From an uncultured Acidimicrobiales bacterium (GTDB lineage Bacteria; Actinomycetota; Acidimicrobiia; Acidimicrobiales; CALAML01): a stretch of DNA of 39,662 nt. Each line of letters opens with the position of its first letter. Positions within the stretch are counted from its first letter, which is position 1. The stretch lies in contig CALAML010000086.1 in the NCBI GenBank assembly GCA_937925845.1, positions 1 through 39,662 on the forward strand, in the 5' to 3' direction. Positions 16,967 to 25,597 of this stretch are shown here, one piece after another. The position numbers and the translations under genes are program-made. The notes beneath the pieces are model-generated. The model worked only from the letters and a program-made list of their open reading frames with translations. It had not been told where the DNA came from and did no database searches.

Positions 16967-17995
16967 CTAGGCGAAGAACTGGCTGGCGGCCTCGTACAGC
17001 TCGTCGTCAACCAGCTTCAGTTCCGCGGTGGCATCGGCCAGCGCGACCCGGGTGATCCGGTCCCGCTGCAACGCCACCATCTGACCGAAGTCCCGATCGT
17101 GGGCGGCATCGGCGGCGGCCACACCAAATCGGGTACTCAGCACCCGATCGGCAGGCGACGGGGTCCCACCTCGCTGGATGTACCCGAGGATGGTGACCCT
17201 GGTTTCGTAGCCGGTGCGACGCTCAATCTCTGAAGCGACTCGGTTTGATATTCCGCCGAGGCGGATGTGGCCAAACTCGTCGACCTCGTCGGGAGCGATG
17301 TCCATCGTTCCCGGAACCGGCTTGGCTCCTTCAGCCACCACCACAATCGAAGCGTACTTACCAAGATCGTGGCGACGGACCAGCGACTCACACACCGCGG
17401 CGATGTCGAACGGACGCTCCGGGATCAACGTCATTGTGGCCCCAGCCGCCATTCCGGCCCGCACCGCAATGTGGCCGACATGGCGGCCCATCACTTCGAC
17501 CACCATCACCCGGTCATGGGATTCAGCCGTGGTGTGCAGCCGGTCGATGGCATCGGTGGCGATGCCGAGCGCAGTGTCGAAGCCGAAGGTGGCTTCGGTG
17601 AGCGAAATGTCATTGTCGATCGTCTTCGGCACCCCGATGACGTTCAGACCATCGGTCTGGGCCCGGGCGGCGCACGACAGCGTGCCCTCGCCACCAATCA
17701 CGATCAAGGCATCGATCTCCTGTGCCGCCAGCGTGGCCTTGGCTCGATCGAGATCACCATCGTTCATGTACGGCGTGATTCGAGACGTCCCGAGGATGGT
17801 GCCACCCCTCGGCAGAATTCCCCGACAGGTCTCGATATCGAGATCCATCGTGTCGTTGTGAATCACCCCTCGCCAACCGTCGAGAAACCCGACCACCGAC
17901 GAGTTGTAGTGACGCTCGCTACGGCGAACAACAGCCCGAATAACAGCGTTGAGGCCGGGACAGTCGCCCCCGCCGGTAAGAACTCCGAGTCGCAT
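16967..17995 (-). CDS. pfkA: 6-phosphofructokinase, group III type
   Basis: A 342-residue glycolytic enzyme phosphorylating fructose 6-phosphate. Motifs are GVLTGGGDCPGLN at the start, GGEGT at 101-105, PKTIDNDI at 123-130, and VEVMGRHVGHIA. In the family, Gly at the fourth position of GGEGT favours ATP, whereas Asp favours pyrophosphate. The Lys of PKTIDND is typical of PPi and mixed group III enzymes. This combination is that of actinobacterial ATP-using group III PFKs. ATG at 17995 starts the conserved strand; an in-frame GTG at 18019 adds eight poorly matching residues. The gene is divergent from glpK (91-base gap) and 24 bases from the convergent coiled-coil gene. Confidence 0.92.
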   Translation of the reverse strand: MRLGVLTGGGDCPGLNAVIRAVVRRSERHYNSSVVGFLDGWRGVIHNDTMDLDIETCRGILPRGGTILGTSRITPYMNDGDLDRAKATLAAQEIDALIVIGGEGTLSCAARAQTDGLNVIGVPKTIDNDISLTEATFGFDTALGIATDAIDRLHTTAESHDRVMVVEVMGRHVGHIAVRAGMAAGATMTLIPERPFDIAAVCESLVRRHDLGKYASIVVVAEGAKPVPGTMDIAPDEVDEFGHIRLGGISNRVASEIERRTGYETRVTILGYIQRGGTPSPADRVLSTRFGVAAADAAHDRDFGQMVALQRDRITRVALADATAELKLVDDELYEAASQFFA

Positions 17996-18074
17996 GTGCT
18001 CTACCGCACCCTTCGTCACGAACGTCGATCAACTTCCGTGGCCGCTCATTCTTCCCCCGAGGCGAGGGCGCGGC

Positions 18075-18080
18075 TACGGT
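18075..18080 (+). promoter_or_regulatory. Candidate -10 for leaderless glpK
   Basis: TACGGT ends six bases before the glpK ATG at 18087, with no Shine-Dalgarno between. It fits the TANNNT-N6-ATG leaderless pattern seen at several other genes in the window. Confidence 0.5.
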
Positions 18081-18086
18081 CAACGC

Positions 18087-19610
18087 ATGACCGTAGTACT
18101 CGCGCTCGATGCAGGCACCACTGGCGTTCGCACAATCGCCATCGGCCATGACGGAATCCCCCGCCATTCGGCCTACCGGGAGTTCACCCAGCACTTCCCC
18201 AAACCTGGCTGGGTGGAACATGACGCCGATGAAATCTGGGACGTGATGGTGCAAACCATCAACGAGGTGGTGCAGAAACTCGAGGCGGAAGGCGAAGAAA
18301 TAGCCGCCATCGGGATCACCGACCAGCGCGAAACGGTGGTGGTGTGGGACCGCACCACCGGCGACCTGCGCCATCGGGCCATCGTGTGGCAGGACCGACG
18401 AACCGCAGCTCGCTGCGACGCCCTCGAAGCGGCGGGACATCTCGACCAGGTGCGAAGCATCACCGGTCTGGTGTTGGACCCCTACTTTTCGGGATCGAAA
18501 CTCGAATGGCTGCTGACCGAAGGAGGCGTGTCGGCCGACAATCTGGCCTTCGGCACCGTCGACTCCTGGCTGATCTGGAAGCTCACCGGAGGCACCGCCC
18601 ATGTCACCGACGTCTCCAACGCCAGCCGAACGCTCCTGTTTGATATCCGCACCCTCGCCTGGTCTCCCGAAATGCTCGATCTCTTTGGCGTGCCGGCCGA
18701 CTGCCTGCCCGAGGTCAGGCCCTCAAGCGGTGAGTTTGGGGTAACCGCCGAGGGCACCGGCGTACCCGCCGGTATCCCCATCACCGGGGTGGCCGGAGAC
18801 CAGCAGGCGGCCCTGTTTGGTCAGGCTTGCTTCTCCCCCGGCATGACCAAGAACACCTACGGCACCGGCTCGTTCCTGTTGATGAACGCTGGCGACACCT
18901 GCCCGGACCCGGTCGAGGGGCTGCTTACCACCGTGGCCTGGAGCCTTGATATCGACGGGCAAACCCAGACCGCCTATGCCCTTGAAGGCGCCATCTTTGT
19001 AACCGGCGCCGCGATCCAGTGGCTACGCGACGGGCTTGGCATCATCTCCGACGCCTCCGAGGTCGGCCCGCTGGCGGCCGAATGTGACTCGACCGACGGG
19101 GTCTACCTGGTGCCGGCCTTCGCCGGGCTCGGCAGCCCCTTCTGGGATCCGTACGCTCGAGGCACCATCATCGGCATCACCCGGGGAACGGGACGGCCCC
19201 AGCTGGCCCGGGCCACCGTTGAGGCCATGGCATATCAGACCCGCGATGTTGTTGACGCCATGGCCGCAGCCTCGGGCCATGCGGTGGAGGAACTGCGGGT
19301 CGATGGCGGTGCATCAGTAATGGACCTGCTGTTGTCGTTCCAGGCCGACCAGCTCGGGGTGAAGGTCACCCGCCCGGTCAACCAGGAAACGACCGCGCTG
19401 GGCGCGGCCTACCTCGCCGGCTTGGCGGTGGGCTTCTGGGACGGCCTCGACGACATCACCAACCAATGGTCGGTCGACACCACCGTTGAACCAAACGCCG
19501 ATCGCAGCGCCGCCGATGCGCTCTACGCCCAGTGGCAGCGAGCGGTGGAACGGGCGCGGGGCTGGGAAACCGAAGACGGCGCCAGCGATGCTGAAGGCGG
19601 CGAAAACTAG
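18087..19610 (+). CDS. glpK: Glycerol kinase
   Basis: A 507-residue FGGY kinase converting glycerol to sn-glycerol 3-phosphate. The N-terminal phosphate loop reads DAGTTGVR. Glycerol-contact residues known from E. coli GlpK are all present: Arg81-Glu82 in DQRETVVVW, Tyr133 in DPYFSGSK, and the Asp-Gln pair in GVAGDQQAALFGQ. The C-terminal RVDGGASVMDLLLSFQAD and EXXXLGAAYLAG blocks are intact, and length is normal. The frame is open upstream to 17949, but ATG 18087 is the family start and has a leaderless -10. No glpF or glpD is adjacent; glpD lies about 13 kb downstream with a second FGGY kinase. Confidence 0.95.
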   Translation: MTVVLALDAGTTGVRTIAIGHDGIPRHSAYREFTQHFPKPGWVEHDADEIWDVMVQTINEVVQKLEAEGEEIAAIGITDQRETVVVWDRTTGDLRHRAIVWQDRRTAARCDALEAAGHLDQVRSITGLVLDPYFSGSKLEWLLTEGGVSADNLAFGTVDSWLIWKLTGGTAHVTDVSNASRTLLFDIRTLAWSPEMLDLFGVPADCLPEVRPSSGEFGVTAEGTGVPAGIPITGVAGDQQAALFGQACFSPGMTKNTYGTGSFLLMNAGDTCPDPVEGLLTTVAWSLDIDGQTQTAYALEGAIFVTGAAIQWLRDGLGIISDASEVGPLAAECDSTDGVYLVPAFAGLGSPFWDPYARGTIIGITRGTGRPQLARATVEAMAYQTRDVVDAMAAASGHAVEELRVDGGASVMDLLLSFQADQLGVKVTRPVNQETTALGAAYLAGLAVGFWDGLDDITNQWSVDTTVEPNADRSAADALYAQWQRAVERARGWETEDGASDAEGGEN

Positions 19611-19660
19611 GGGCCGACAGACAGCCCGTGCCTCTGGAGTTGATGCCTGGAGGTGATGCC

Positions 19661-20845
19661 TTAAACCGGTGGATCGAGGCGGTCGAGGCACTTGCGCATA
19701 CCTCGGATGGCCTGATTGATCCGCTGCTCGTTCTCGATCAGGGCGAACCGGACATGGCCTTCACCACCCGGACCAAACCCGACACCCGGTGAGGTGGCGA
19801 CGCCGGCTTCCTTCACCAACATCGAACACATCTCGATCGAGTTGAGGTCCTGGTAGGGCTCAGGAATCGGCGCCCAGGCAAACATGGTGCCCATCGGAGG
19901 CTCGATGGGCCACCCGATACGGGCCAGGCCGTCACAGAGGGCGTCACGACGGCCCTGGTAGATCTGGTTGACCTTGGCCGGATGATCCGCAGCCTCGTTC
20001 AGCGTGACGGTGGCGGCGATCTGGATGGGCTGGAATGAGCCGTAGTCGAGATAGCTCTTGAGCTTGGCCAGCGCCTGCACCACTTCGGAGTTACCCACAC
20101 AAAAGGCCATGCGCCAGCCGGCCATCGAGAAACTCTTGGTCATCGAGTACAACTCGACGGCAACCTCGGTCGCGCCCTCCGCCTGAAGGATCGATGGCGG
20201 CTGGTAGCCGTCAAAGCCCAGATCGGCGTAGGCCAGATCGTGGACCAGGATCACCTCACGCTCACGGGCAAAGTCCACCACCCGCTGCATAAAGTCGAGG
20301 TCGACACACATCGTGGTGGGGTTGTGGGGGAAGCTCAGCACCACCACCCGGGGTCGGGGCCAGGAGTACTCCCACCGCTCCTGGAGCGTGTCCATGAAGT
20401 CCTCGGGCGAGGTGAGGGGGAGCTCGCGGATGTTGGCGCCGGCAAAAAGCGGACCCCACAGGTGGATCGGATAGGACGGCGAGGGCACCAGCGCAGCATC
20501 GCCCGGGCCCATAAGGGTCCACATCAGGTGGGCATATCCCTCTTTGGCACCAATGGTGCTGATGATCTCCTTGTCGGGATCCAGAGTTACGCCGAAGCGC
20601 CGCTGGTAAAGGGCGGCCACCGCCTCGCGCAGCTTCGGTAGACCACGGCTCGAGGAATACCGATGGTTACGAGGGTTCTGGGCCGCCTCCGCCAGTTTCT
20701 CCACCGCCACGTCGGGCGAGGGCAGATCCGGGTTCCCGAACCCGAGATCGATAATGTCTTCGCCGTTACGACGGGCCTCGATTTTGAGGCCATCGATGAT
20801 GGTGAAGACATACGGGGGAAGGGAGTTGATACGTCGAAACTCCAT
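19661..20845 (-). CDS. PLP-dependent aminotransferase, class I/II (AlaC-like)
   Basis: A 394-residue fold-type I aminotransferase. Visible features are GFGNPDLPSP (substrate entrance), SYPIHLWGPLFAGA, the SFPHNPTTMCVDLDF block, HDLAYADLGFDG (PLP-ring Asp and Tyr) and the Schiff-base Lys237 in SMTKSFSMAGWR. The C-terminal Arg in HVRFALIENEQR binds the substrate carboxylate. The pattern closely fits the AlaC/YfdZ group that makes alanine from pyruvate and glutamate. LL-diaminopimelate aminotransferase-type enzymes are related. Most members have NPT followed by G or A; here it is NPTTMC. Monocistronic, with a leaderless-type -10 six bases before the ATG. Confidence 0.88.
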   Translation of the reverse strand: MEFRRINSLPPYVFTIIDGLKIEARRNGEDIIDLGFGNPDLPSPDVAVEKLAEAAQNPRNHRYSSSRGLPKLREAVAALYQRRFGVTLDPDKEIISTIGAKEGYAHLMWTLMGPGDAALVPSPSYPIHLWGPLFAGANIRELPLTSPEDFMDTLQERWEYSWPRPRVVVLSFPHNPTTMCVDLDFMQRVVDFAREREVILVHDLAYADLGFDGYQPPSILQAEGATEVAVELYSMTKSFSMAGWRMAFCVGNSEVVQALAKLKSYLDYGSFQPIQIAATVTLNEAADHPAKVNQIYQGRRDALCDGLARIGWPIEPPMGTMFAWAPIPEPYQDLNSIEMCSMLVKEAGVATSPGVGFGPGGEGHVRFALIENEQRINQAIRGMRKCLDRLDPPV

Positions 20846-20851
20846 GGCGAC

Positions 20852-20857
20852 AAGCTA
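20852..20857 (-). promoter_or_regulatory. Candidate -10 for leaderless aminotransferase gene
   Basis: TAGCTT on the minus strand ends six bases before the ATG at 20845, again without a Shine-Dalgarno. Confidence 0.5.
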
Positions 20858-20949
20858 GCGCTCAGAAGCCGTTCAACCGCGGACAAACCCAAAGTTCGCA
20901 GCCCTAACCAAACCGCAAAACAACCTTCCCGATTCGTTAGCCACCCAAA

Positions 20950-21903
20950 CTACATATGGTCATAGCGGGCGAGGAGGCCGGCTCCTATGGCTCCGGCCCG
21001 TTCCCTCAACTCGGCGGCAACGATCTCCACCGGTGGCCGCCAGCGCACACCCATCACCTGGTCGTGGAAAGCGGAGCGGGCGGCGGGCAAAACGAGTTCG
21101 GCATCGGCGATCAACCCTCCGCCGACCACCACCTTGGCCGGGTCGGTCACGTTGACCAGGTTGGCGATGCCAACTCCGAGCCACCAACCGAAGTCGGAAA
21201 GGATGGCCAGCGCCTGGGCGTCTCCCTCTCGTCCGGCCCGGGTGACGTGTTCGCCCAACACCAACTCGGGATCGCCAGCCAACTCGGCCACGCGATCGGC
21301 CTTGCCGGCCACCGCGGCGTCGCGCCCCATGCGACCGAGCCCGGTGCCGGAAGCAAAACGTTCCCAACAACCCCGCTGGCCGCACGGGCAGGGCGGGCCG
21401 TTGGGGTGGATCATCATGTGGCCGGGTTCGCCGGCAAAACCATTGGCGCCGCGCACCAGTTCCCCGTTGCTCACCAGCCCGGCGCCGATCCCGGTACCGA
21501 GAGTGATCATCACCATGTCCTTCACCCCTTGACCGGCGCCCACCCGATTCTCGGCAAAGGCGGCGGCGGTTCCGTCGTTGTCGGTGGTGGTCAGCACCCC
21601 GAGCCGTGATGCCAACGCTTCAGCGAAGGGGAAGTCGGTCACCCCGGCCAAGTGGGGCCCGAAGCGAAGCGTGCCGGTTCGATCAACCATGCCGGGGATG
21701 CCAACCCCGGCCGCCCACACGTCATCGTCGGGCTCGCGAACTTCGGCCAACAGCCCTTCGATGGCGTCGATGATGGCATCGCCGCCCTGAGGGGTCGCAC
21801 ATCGGGCCGAGCGATGGGTTGGTCGACCCTGATCGTCGAGGACCACAGCAAGAATTTTGGTGCCGCCGACATCAAACCCGACGGTGACGCGGTTCGAGGT
21901 CAA
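20950..21903 (-). CDS. ROK-family sugar kinase, probable glucokinase
   Basis: A 317-residue cytoplasmic kinase expected to phosphorylate glucose with ATP. It shows the phosphate loop GFDVGGTKI, catalytic Asp in TTDNDGTAAAFAE, GTGIGAGLVSNGEL, and the ROK zinc site GEPGHMMIH...CPCGQRGCWER. The start is TTG at 21903, overlapping the stop of the SRPBCC gene by four bases (TTGA), so translation is probably coupled. It is the last gene of a five-gene minus-strand operon. Other ROK substrates (ManNAc, fructose) cannot be excluded. The actinobacterial zinc-motif form is usually glucokinase. Confidence 0.9.
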   Translation of the reverse strand: MTSNRVTVGFDVGGTKILAVVLDDQGRPTHRSARCATPQGGDAIIDAIEGLLAEVREPDDDVWAAGVGIPGMVDRTGTLRFGPHLAGVTDFPFAEALASRLGVLTTTDNDGTAAAFAENRVGAGQGVKDMVMITLGTGIGAGLVSNGELVRGANGFAGEPGHMMIHPNGPPCPCGQRGCWERFASGTGLGRMGRDAAVAGKADRVAELAGDPELVLGEHVTRAGREGDAQALAILSDFGWWLGVGIANLVNVTDPAKVVVGGGLIADAELVLPAARSAFHDQVMGVRWRPPVEIVAAELRERAGAIGAGLLARYDHM

Positions 21904-22340
21904 CCGTTCTCCACGACGGCCCGGAGTTCGGGCAGGGCGGTCCGGCGAATCCGAACCTCGGCCCGCCGCTTCACGAAGCTCGGGAGCGGAACCCGCAGGT
22001 CGACGGCGATCTGGTAACGCACCTCGGTGGAGTCGTTGTTCACTGCATCGAGGTCGTAGGCGCCATCAAAAACCGTTAACACATCGCTGTCGGTGAGTTT
22101 CCAGGCCAGTCGTTGCGGAAGCTGGTCGTAGTCGTAGCGCAGGACTACTCGAGCGCTTCGACCCAAGCCACCGACCCGATACTCCACAAGCTCACCTCGA
22201 CCATCGGCGTCGGTGGTGAGGACGCGGGCGGCCTTGATATCGGCAGCCCAAACCGGGTACCGCTCGTAGTCGAGGAGAACCTCCAGACAGGCGTCCCTTG
22301 GGGCGGCCACCACGGCCTGCTCGATCGCTTCATCGGTCAC
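21900..22340 (-). CDS. SRPBCC (START-like) family protein
   Basis: A 146-residue protein from GTG 22340. It starts EQAVVAAPRDACLEVLLDYERYPVWAADI, the classic first strand and helix of polyketide-cyclase/coenzyme Q-binding START-like domains. Later segments are LVEYRVGGLGRSARVVLRYDYD and a basic C-terminal helix (FVKRRAEVRIRRTALPEL). The fold makes a hydrophobic pocket for lipid or aromatic ligands, and no catalytic residue is implied. Mycobacteria keep a related protein (Rv2185c) near PimB, which fits the gene order here. A role in lipid or phosphatidylinositol-mannoside handling is inference. Upstream gene ends 11 bases before. Confidence 0.8.
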   Translation of the reverse strand: MTDEAIEQAVVAAPRDACLEVLLDYERYPVWAADIKAARVLTTDADGRGELVEYRVGGLGRSARVVLRYDYDQLPQRLAWKLTDSDVLTVFDGAYDLDAVNNDSTEVRYQIAVDLRVPLPSFVKRRAEVRIRRTALPELRAVVENG

Positions 22341-22351
22341 AAGCGAGAATC

Positions 22352-22981
22352 CTACTCGCGCTCGGAGCTGGGGCGAGGAGGGAAGCGGCCCAGTGTCGCT
22401 CCCCACCAACAGGCCAGGCCCAGGCCAAACATCGGCACCAGAATGCCGAAGGCCACTTCAGTAAAGGGCCGGATGCCCGCAGCGACGTAGGAGACGACGG
22501 TCTGCACCGCAATGGCGCCGAGAAGGGGCTTACGAGCCTTCGCCGGGGGGAGGCCATGGTGGGTGACCACCAGCATGCCGCCGAGCGAGATGTCATCGAC
22601 CCGGCTGCGCTGGACCGCGTGCCAGAAACCGCCGAGAAACGTCAGACACCCAACCCCGAACAGAGCCAGGGAGATAATGGCGAAGGCCCGACCGACCGAG
22701 TCGGGCGAGGCCACCGCAGCCACGGCGGCGATCACAAAAGCCACCGTGCCAATCAGGCTCGCCTGCACCACCCAGCGGCCCTCAGCCAGCACCGACTCGT
22801 CGCTTACCCCGCCTTGGTACGTCAGCCGAGTGGTGTCGGCTTTGGGGGCGTCGTTCTCCGGCTCCGGCGAAGCGGCGAGATGGTTCGACTCGCCCTTTTT
22901 CTTGGCGCCGTTCTGCTTGGCCTGGCCGCCACGCTTGGCGGGGCGGCCCGACTTGGGTTCAGGCTCGGTCGTCTCCTCCAC
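22352..22981 (-). CDS. Four-helix integral membrane protein, unknown function
   Basis: A 209-residue protein from GTG 22981, nine bases after the glycosyltransferase stop. The first 65 residues are hydrophilic, Lys/Glu/Pro-rich and probably cytoplasmic. Four hydrophobic helices follow at about 70-90, 95-117, 150-170 and 175-197. Between helices 2 and 3 lies a polar loop containing SRVDDISLGGMLVVTHHG. I do not recognise the family. Its place between a PimB-like glycosyltransferase and an SRPBCC protein suggests a part in envelope lipid metabolism, but nothing in the sequence shows a reaction. Confidence 0.7.
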   Translation of the reverse strand: MEETTEPEPKSGRPAKRGGQAKQNGAKKKGESNHLAASPEPENDAPKADTTRLTYQGGVSDESVLAEGRWVVQASLIGTVAFVIAAVAAVASPDSVGRAFAIISLALFGVGCLTFLGGFWHAVQRSRVDDISLGGMLVVTHHGLPPAKARKPLLGAIAVQTVVSYVAAGIRPFTEVAFGILVPMFGLGLACWWGATLGRFPPRPSSERE

Positions 22982-22990
22982 CGGTCCAGC

Positions 22991-24127
22991 CTAAGTGGTA
23001 GTCGCCGATAGAGCGCCAGCGATCGCGGCCTCGAGCCGGGCCGCCAGCAGGTCGTAGTCGTATTCGGCCACCGCTCGCTCGCGAGCTCGGCGTCCCATCT
23101 CGGCCCGATCAGGATCGGTCAGGAGGCCGGCCAGGGCGCTCGCCACCGCGTCGGCGTCGTCGGGGCGGTCGACCACTACTCCGGTCTCTCCTGAAACCAC
23201 GGCATCGGCGCTGCCGCCGCTGGCGCCCGCAAGCTGAGACACACCTGCGGCTGCGGCCTCAAGGAACACGATGCCAAACCCTTCCTGTTCGAGGCCGGCC
23301 CATCGATTTCGACACAACATCGCGTACACATCGGCACAGCCGTAGAGGTCGGGCATGTCGTCATCGGGAAGCCGACCAAGAAACTTGACCGCAACCCCAA
23401 CCCGTTGGGCGACCCGCTCAAGGCGCGACCGATCCCGGCCAGCACCACTGATGGCCAACTGGATTCCCGGCACCTGCGCTCGAACCGTACTCACCGCCTC
23501 GATCAAACGGTCGAACCCCTTCCGGGGAACCAGGCGGGAACCACCCAACACCAACGGGCGATCGGGGTCGAGCCCATGACGAACACGCGTGGCCCGGCGC
23601 CGTTCGTCGTCGATGGGCACAAAGCGGTTCGTGTCGACTCCCGGCGGCACGATCACGATCGGCAGCGACCGCCCGGCTGCTCGCTCCGCCTCAGCGGCAG
23701 GATAGGTTCCCGCGGCGATGATCAACCTGGCGCCGAGCAGAACCCGGCGCAGCGCCATCCGAGATGGGGGCAACCGACCGGGCACCGTGATCTCGGCGCC
23801 ATGCAGGACCAAACCATAAGGTCGCTCCAGCGAAGGACCAAGCCAACCGACCGGCAGGGCGGGGTCCAACAACACGAGTTCGGCGTCGACCTCGCGGGCC
23901 AACGCATCGATGCGGTCACCGAGGCGGGGGTGAGGCAACAGCACCGGGTTCGGGTCCCGCACGACACGAAAGGGCTGGGCCGCATCGAAGTCCGCAGCGT
24001 CGTTGCGAGCCCCACACATCACCGTGGTGTGAGCGGCCGGCAACCGCCTCCACAGCTCCCACAGGTAGGTCTGGATGCCGCCGATTTTCGGGGGAAAGTC
24101 GTTGGTGACCAGCAGATGATTGATCAA
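22991..24127 (-). CDS. GT4-family glycosyltransferase (PimB-like)
   Basis: A 378-residue GT-B glycosyltransferase. The N-terminus (HLLVTNDFPPKIGGIQTYLWELWRRLP) closely follows actinobacterial PimB, which adds the second mannose to phosphatidylinositol monomannoside. The C-terminal half has LGGSRLVPRKGFDRLIEA and the nucleotide-sugar motif EQEGFGIVFLEAAAAG (E-x7-E). TTG at 24127 aligns with the family start. The ATG-like frame extends to 24169 but would overlap queG by 31 bases. It follows queG by 11 bases and precedes the membrane protein by nine. Substrate assignment is inference from similarity and from the SRPBCC neighbour. Other GT4 mannosyl- or glucosyltransferases remain possible. Confidence 0.83.
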   Translation of the reverse strand: MINHLLVTNDFPPKIGGIQTYLWELWRRLPAAHTTVMCGARNDAADFDAAQPFRVVRDPNPVLLPHPRLGDRIDALAREVDAELVLLDPALPVGWLGPSLERPYGLVLHGAEITVPGRLPPSRMALRRVLLGARLIIAAGTYPAAEAERAAGRSLPIVIVPPGVDTNRFVPIDDERRRATRVRHGLDPDRPLVLGGSRLVPRKGFDRLIEAVSTVRAQVPGIQLAISGAGRDRSRLERVAQRVGVAVKFLGRLPDDDMPDLYGCADVYAMLCRNRWAGLEQEGFGIVFLEAAAAGVSQLAGASGGSADAVVSGETGVVVDRPDDADAVASALAGLLTDPDRAEMGRRARERAVAEYDYDLLAARLEAAIAGALSATTT

Positions 24128-24138
24128 GGGCGGCCAAC

Positions 24139-25437
24139 TTAGCAGTCTGGCGCCAGCCCGTTCGACCACTCCTCGGCCACAATCGGGTCTTCATCATCCT
24201 GAAGGTGACCGCCGAGGTGGGCCCGCCCGCACCGGCGCGCCGTCCACAGCGCCTGGGCCCGGAGTATCGGATCCTGATGATGCAGATACCGGGCGAGCAC
24301 TGTTTCCACCTCCTCGGCCTCCGCTGGTGAGAGTGGCACCGGTTGGCCAGCATCACTGGCATCACCGGCGTCGCTGGCGTTGCCTTCAACAGGTTCGCCT
24401 TTAGCCAGTTCGTTGCCCAACACGATCAGCGCGTTCCGCCGCACCCAGCGTGGGTCCCGCTTCGGGATGTACCACCGGCCGTAGTCGGCCAGGATGTCGG
24501 CGTCCTCCGACGCGAGGAGGCCCAGCACATCGACCCGTCCGGAGGTAGCGGGCGAGGCGTCGGTCCGGCGGTTGGGTGGGCACACCTCCTGGCAGTCATC
24601 GCAGCCATAGATCCGATCCCCCAGCGACTCCCGAAACTGTCGCGGAAACGGACCAACCTTTTGCACCAGCCAGGCCAGGCAGCGTCCAGCATCGACCACG
24701 CCCGGCTCGATGATGGCGCCGGTCGGGCAGCCATCGAGGCAGCGACGGCAGGTTCCACACCCATCCGGGAGCGGGTCGGCCTCCGGCAGAGTGGCGGTGG
24801 TCAGCACCGACCCCAGAACGAAATAGCTCCCAGCTCCGGGCAGAAGGACGTTGGTGGACTTGCCATACCACCCGATGCCGGCCCGAACGGCGGCCTCGCG
24901 ATCAACAAGGGCATTCTGGTCGGCAACCACGATCGCCCGTTCGCCATCATCTCGAAGCTTGGCGGCGATGCTCTCAAGCCCGGCCCTCAGCTCGGCGTAG
25001 TAGTCGTCACGGGCATAGGCGGCCACGCTCGCCCACGCCGGACGACGTGAACGCCCGGCTCCGTGGGGTCGACCGTTTTGGGCGGTGTCGGCCGGTTCGA
25101 CCCCAGACCCTTCGGCATTTCCCCCCATGCGGCTACCGGGCTGATCGGCCCGCCGAGGCTGATCGGTGAGTGCGAGCCGAGCCGGGCCCGGATAGCGCAG
25201 CGCACCAACGATCAACGACGCCACCTGAGGCACCGTGGCCGATGGATCGGTCGACCGCTTCGGATTGCGATAGGTGAACTCCATCCCGTCGTGCAGCCCC
25301 AGAGCCTTACGCTCCTCCAGATGAGCCAGCGTTCCAGAGAACGGCTCGGCCGGCGCGATACCTACCGCAGCCAGCCCGGCCCGACGACCGATGGCGATCA
25401 GCTGCCTGGAGTACTCAGCGTCACGAACGAGGACCAT
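24139..25437 (-). CDS. queG: Epoxyqueuosine reductase (QueG)
   Basis: A 432-residue cobalamin and iron-sulfur enzyme reducing epoxyqueuosine to queuosine in tRNA, the last step of the pathway. Cluster ligands are Cys227, Cys230, Cys233, Cys237 (CGTCRRCLDGCP), Cys253 and Cys279, Cys282, Cys286 (CDDCQEVCP). The cobalamin-domain segment VADQNALVDREAAVRAGIGWYGKST supplies the expected catalytic Asp173. The C-terminal 100 residues have the HEAT-like tail, with an acidic Asp/Ala-rich linker. Unusually, about 40 low-complexity residues (roughly 91-133) interrupt the N-terminal domain. ATG at 25437 has a weak GGAG upstream. It leads the operon with the PimB-like gene. No other queuosine gene is in the window. 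Confidence 0.93.
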   Translation of the reverse strand: MVLVRDAEYSRQLIAIGRRAGLAAVGIAPAEPFSGTLAHLEERKALGLHDGMEFTYRNPKRSTDPSATVPQVASLIVGALRYPGPARLALTDQPRRADQPGSRMGGNAEGSGVEPADTAQNGRPHGAGRSRRPAWASVAAYARDDYYAELRAGLESIAAKLRDDGERAIVVADQNALVDREAAVRAGIGWYGKSTNVLLPGAGSYFVLGSVLTTATLPEADPLPDGCGTCRRCLDGCPTGAIIEPGVVDAGRCLAWLVQKVGPFPRQFRESLGDRIYGCDDCQEVCPPNRRTDASPATSGRVDVLGLLASEDADILADYGRWYIPKRDPRWVRRNALIVLGNELAKGEPVEGNASDAGDASDAGQPVPLSPAEAEEVETVLARYLHHQDPILRAQALWTARRCGRAHLGGHLQDDEDPIVAEEWSNGLAPDC

Positions 25438-25597
25438 CGCTCCATCATGGCGCCCGACCCGCCCAACCCCACATCACCGCTCGTCAACCCAGCCCTTCAC
25501 CAAGAGTCGACACGCACAGTTAGGGTCGTTTGGGGTCAGACCCAACACACCCCCAACCTTTTCGGATCGGATGCGGGACCATCGCGGCCCCTGTCGG

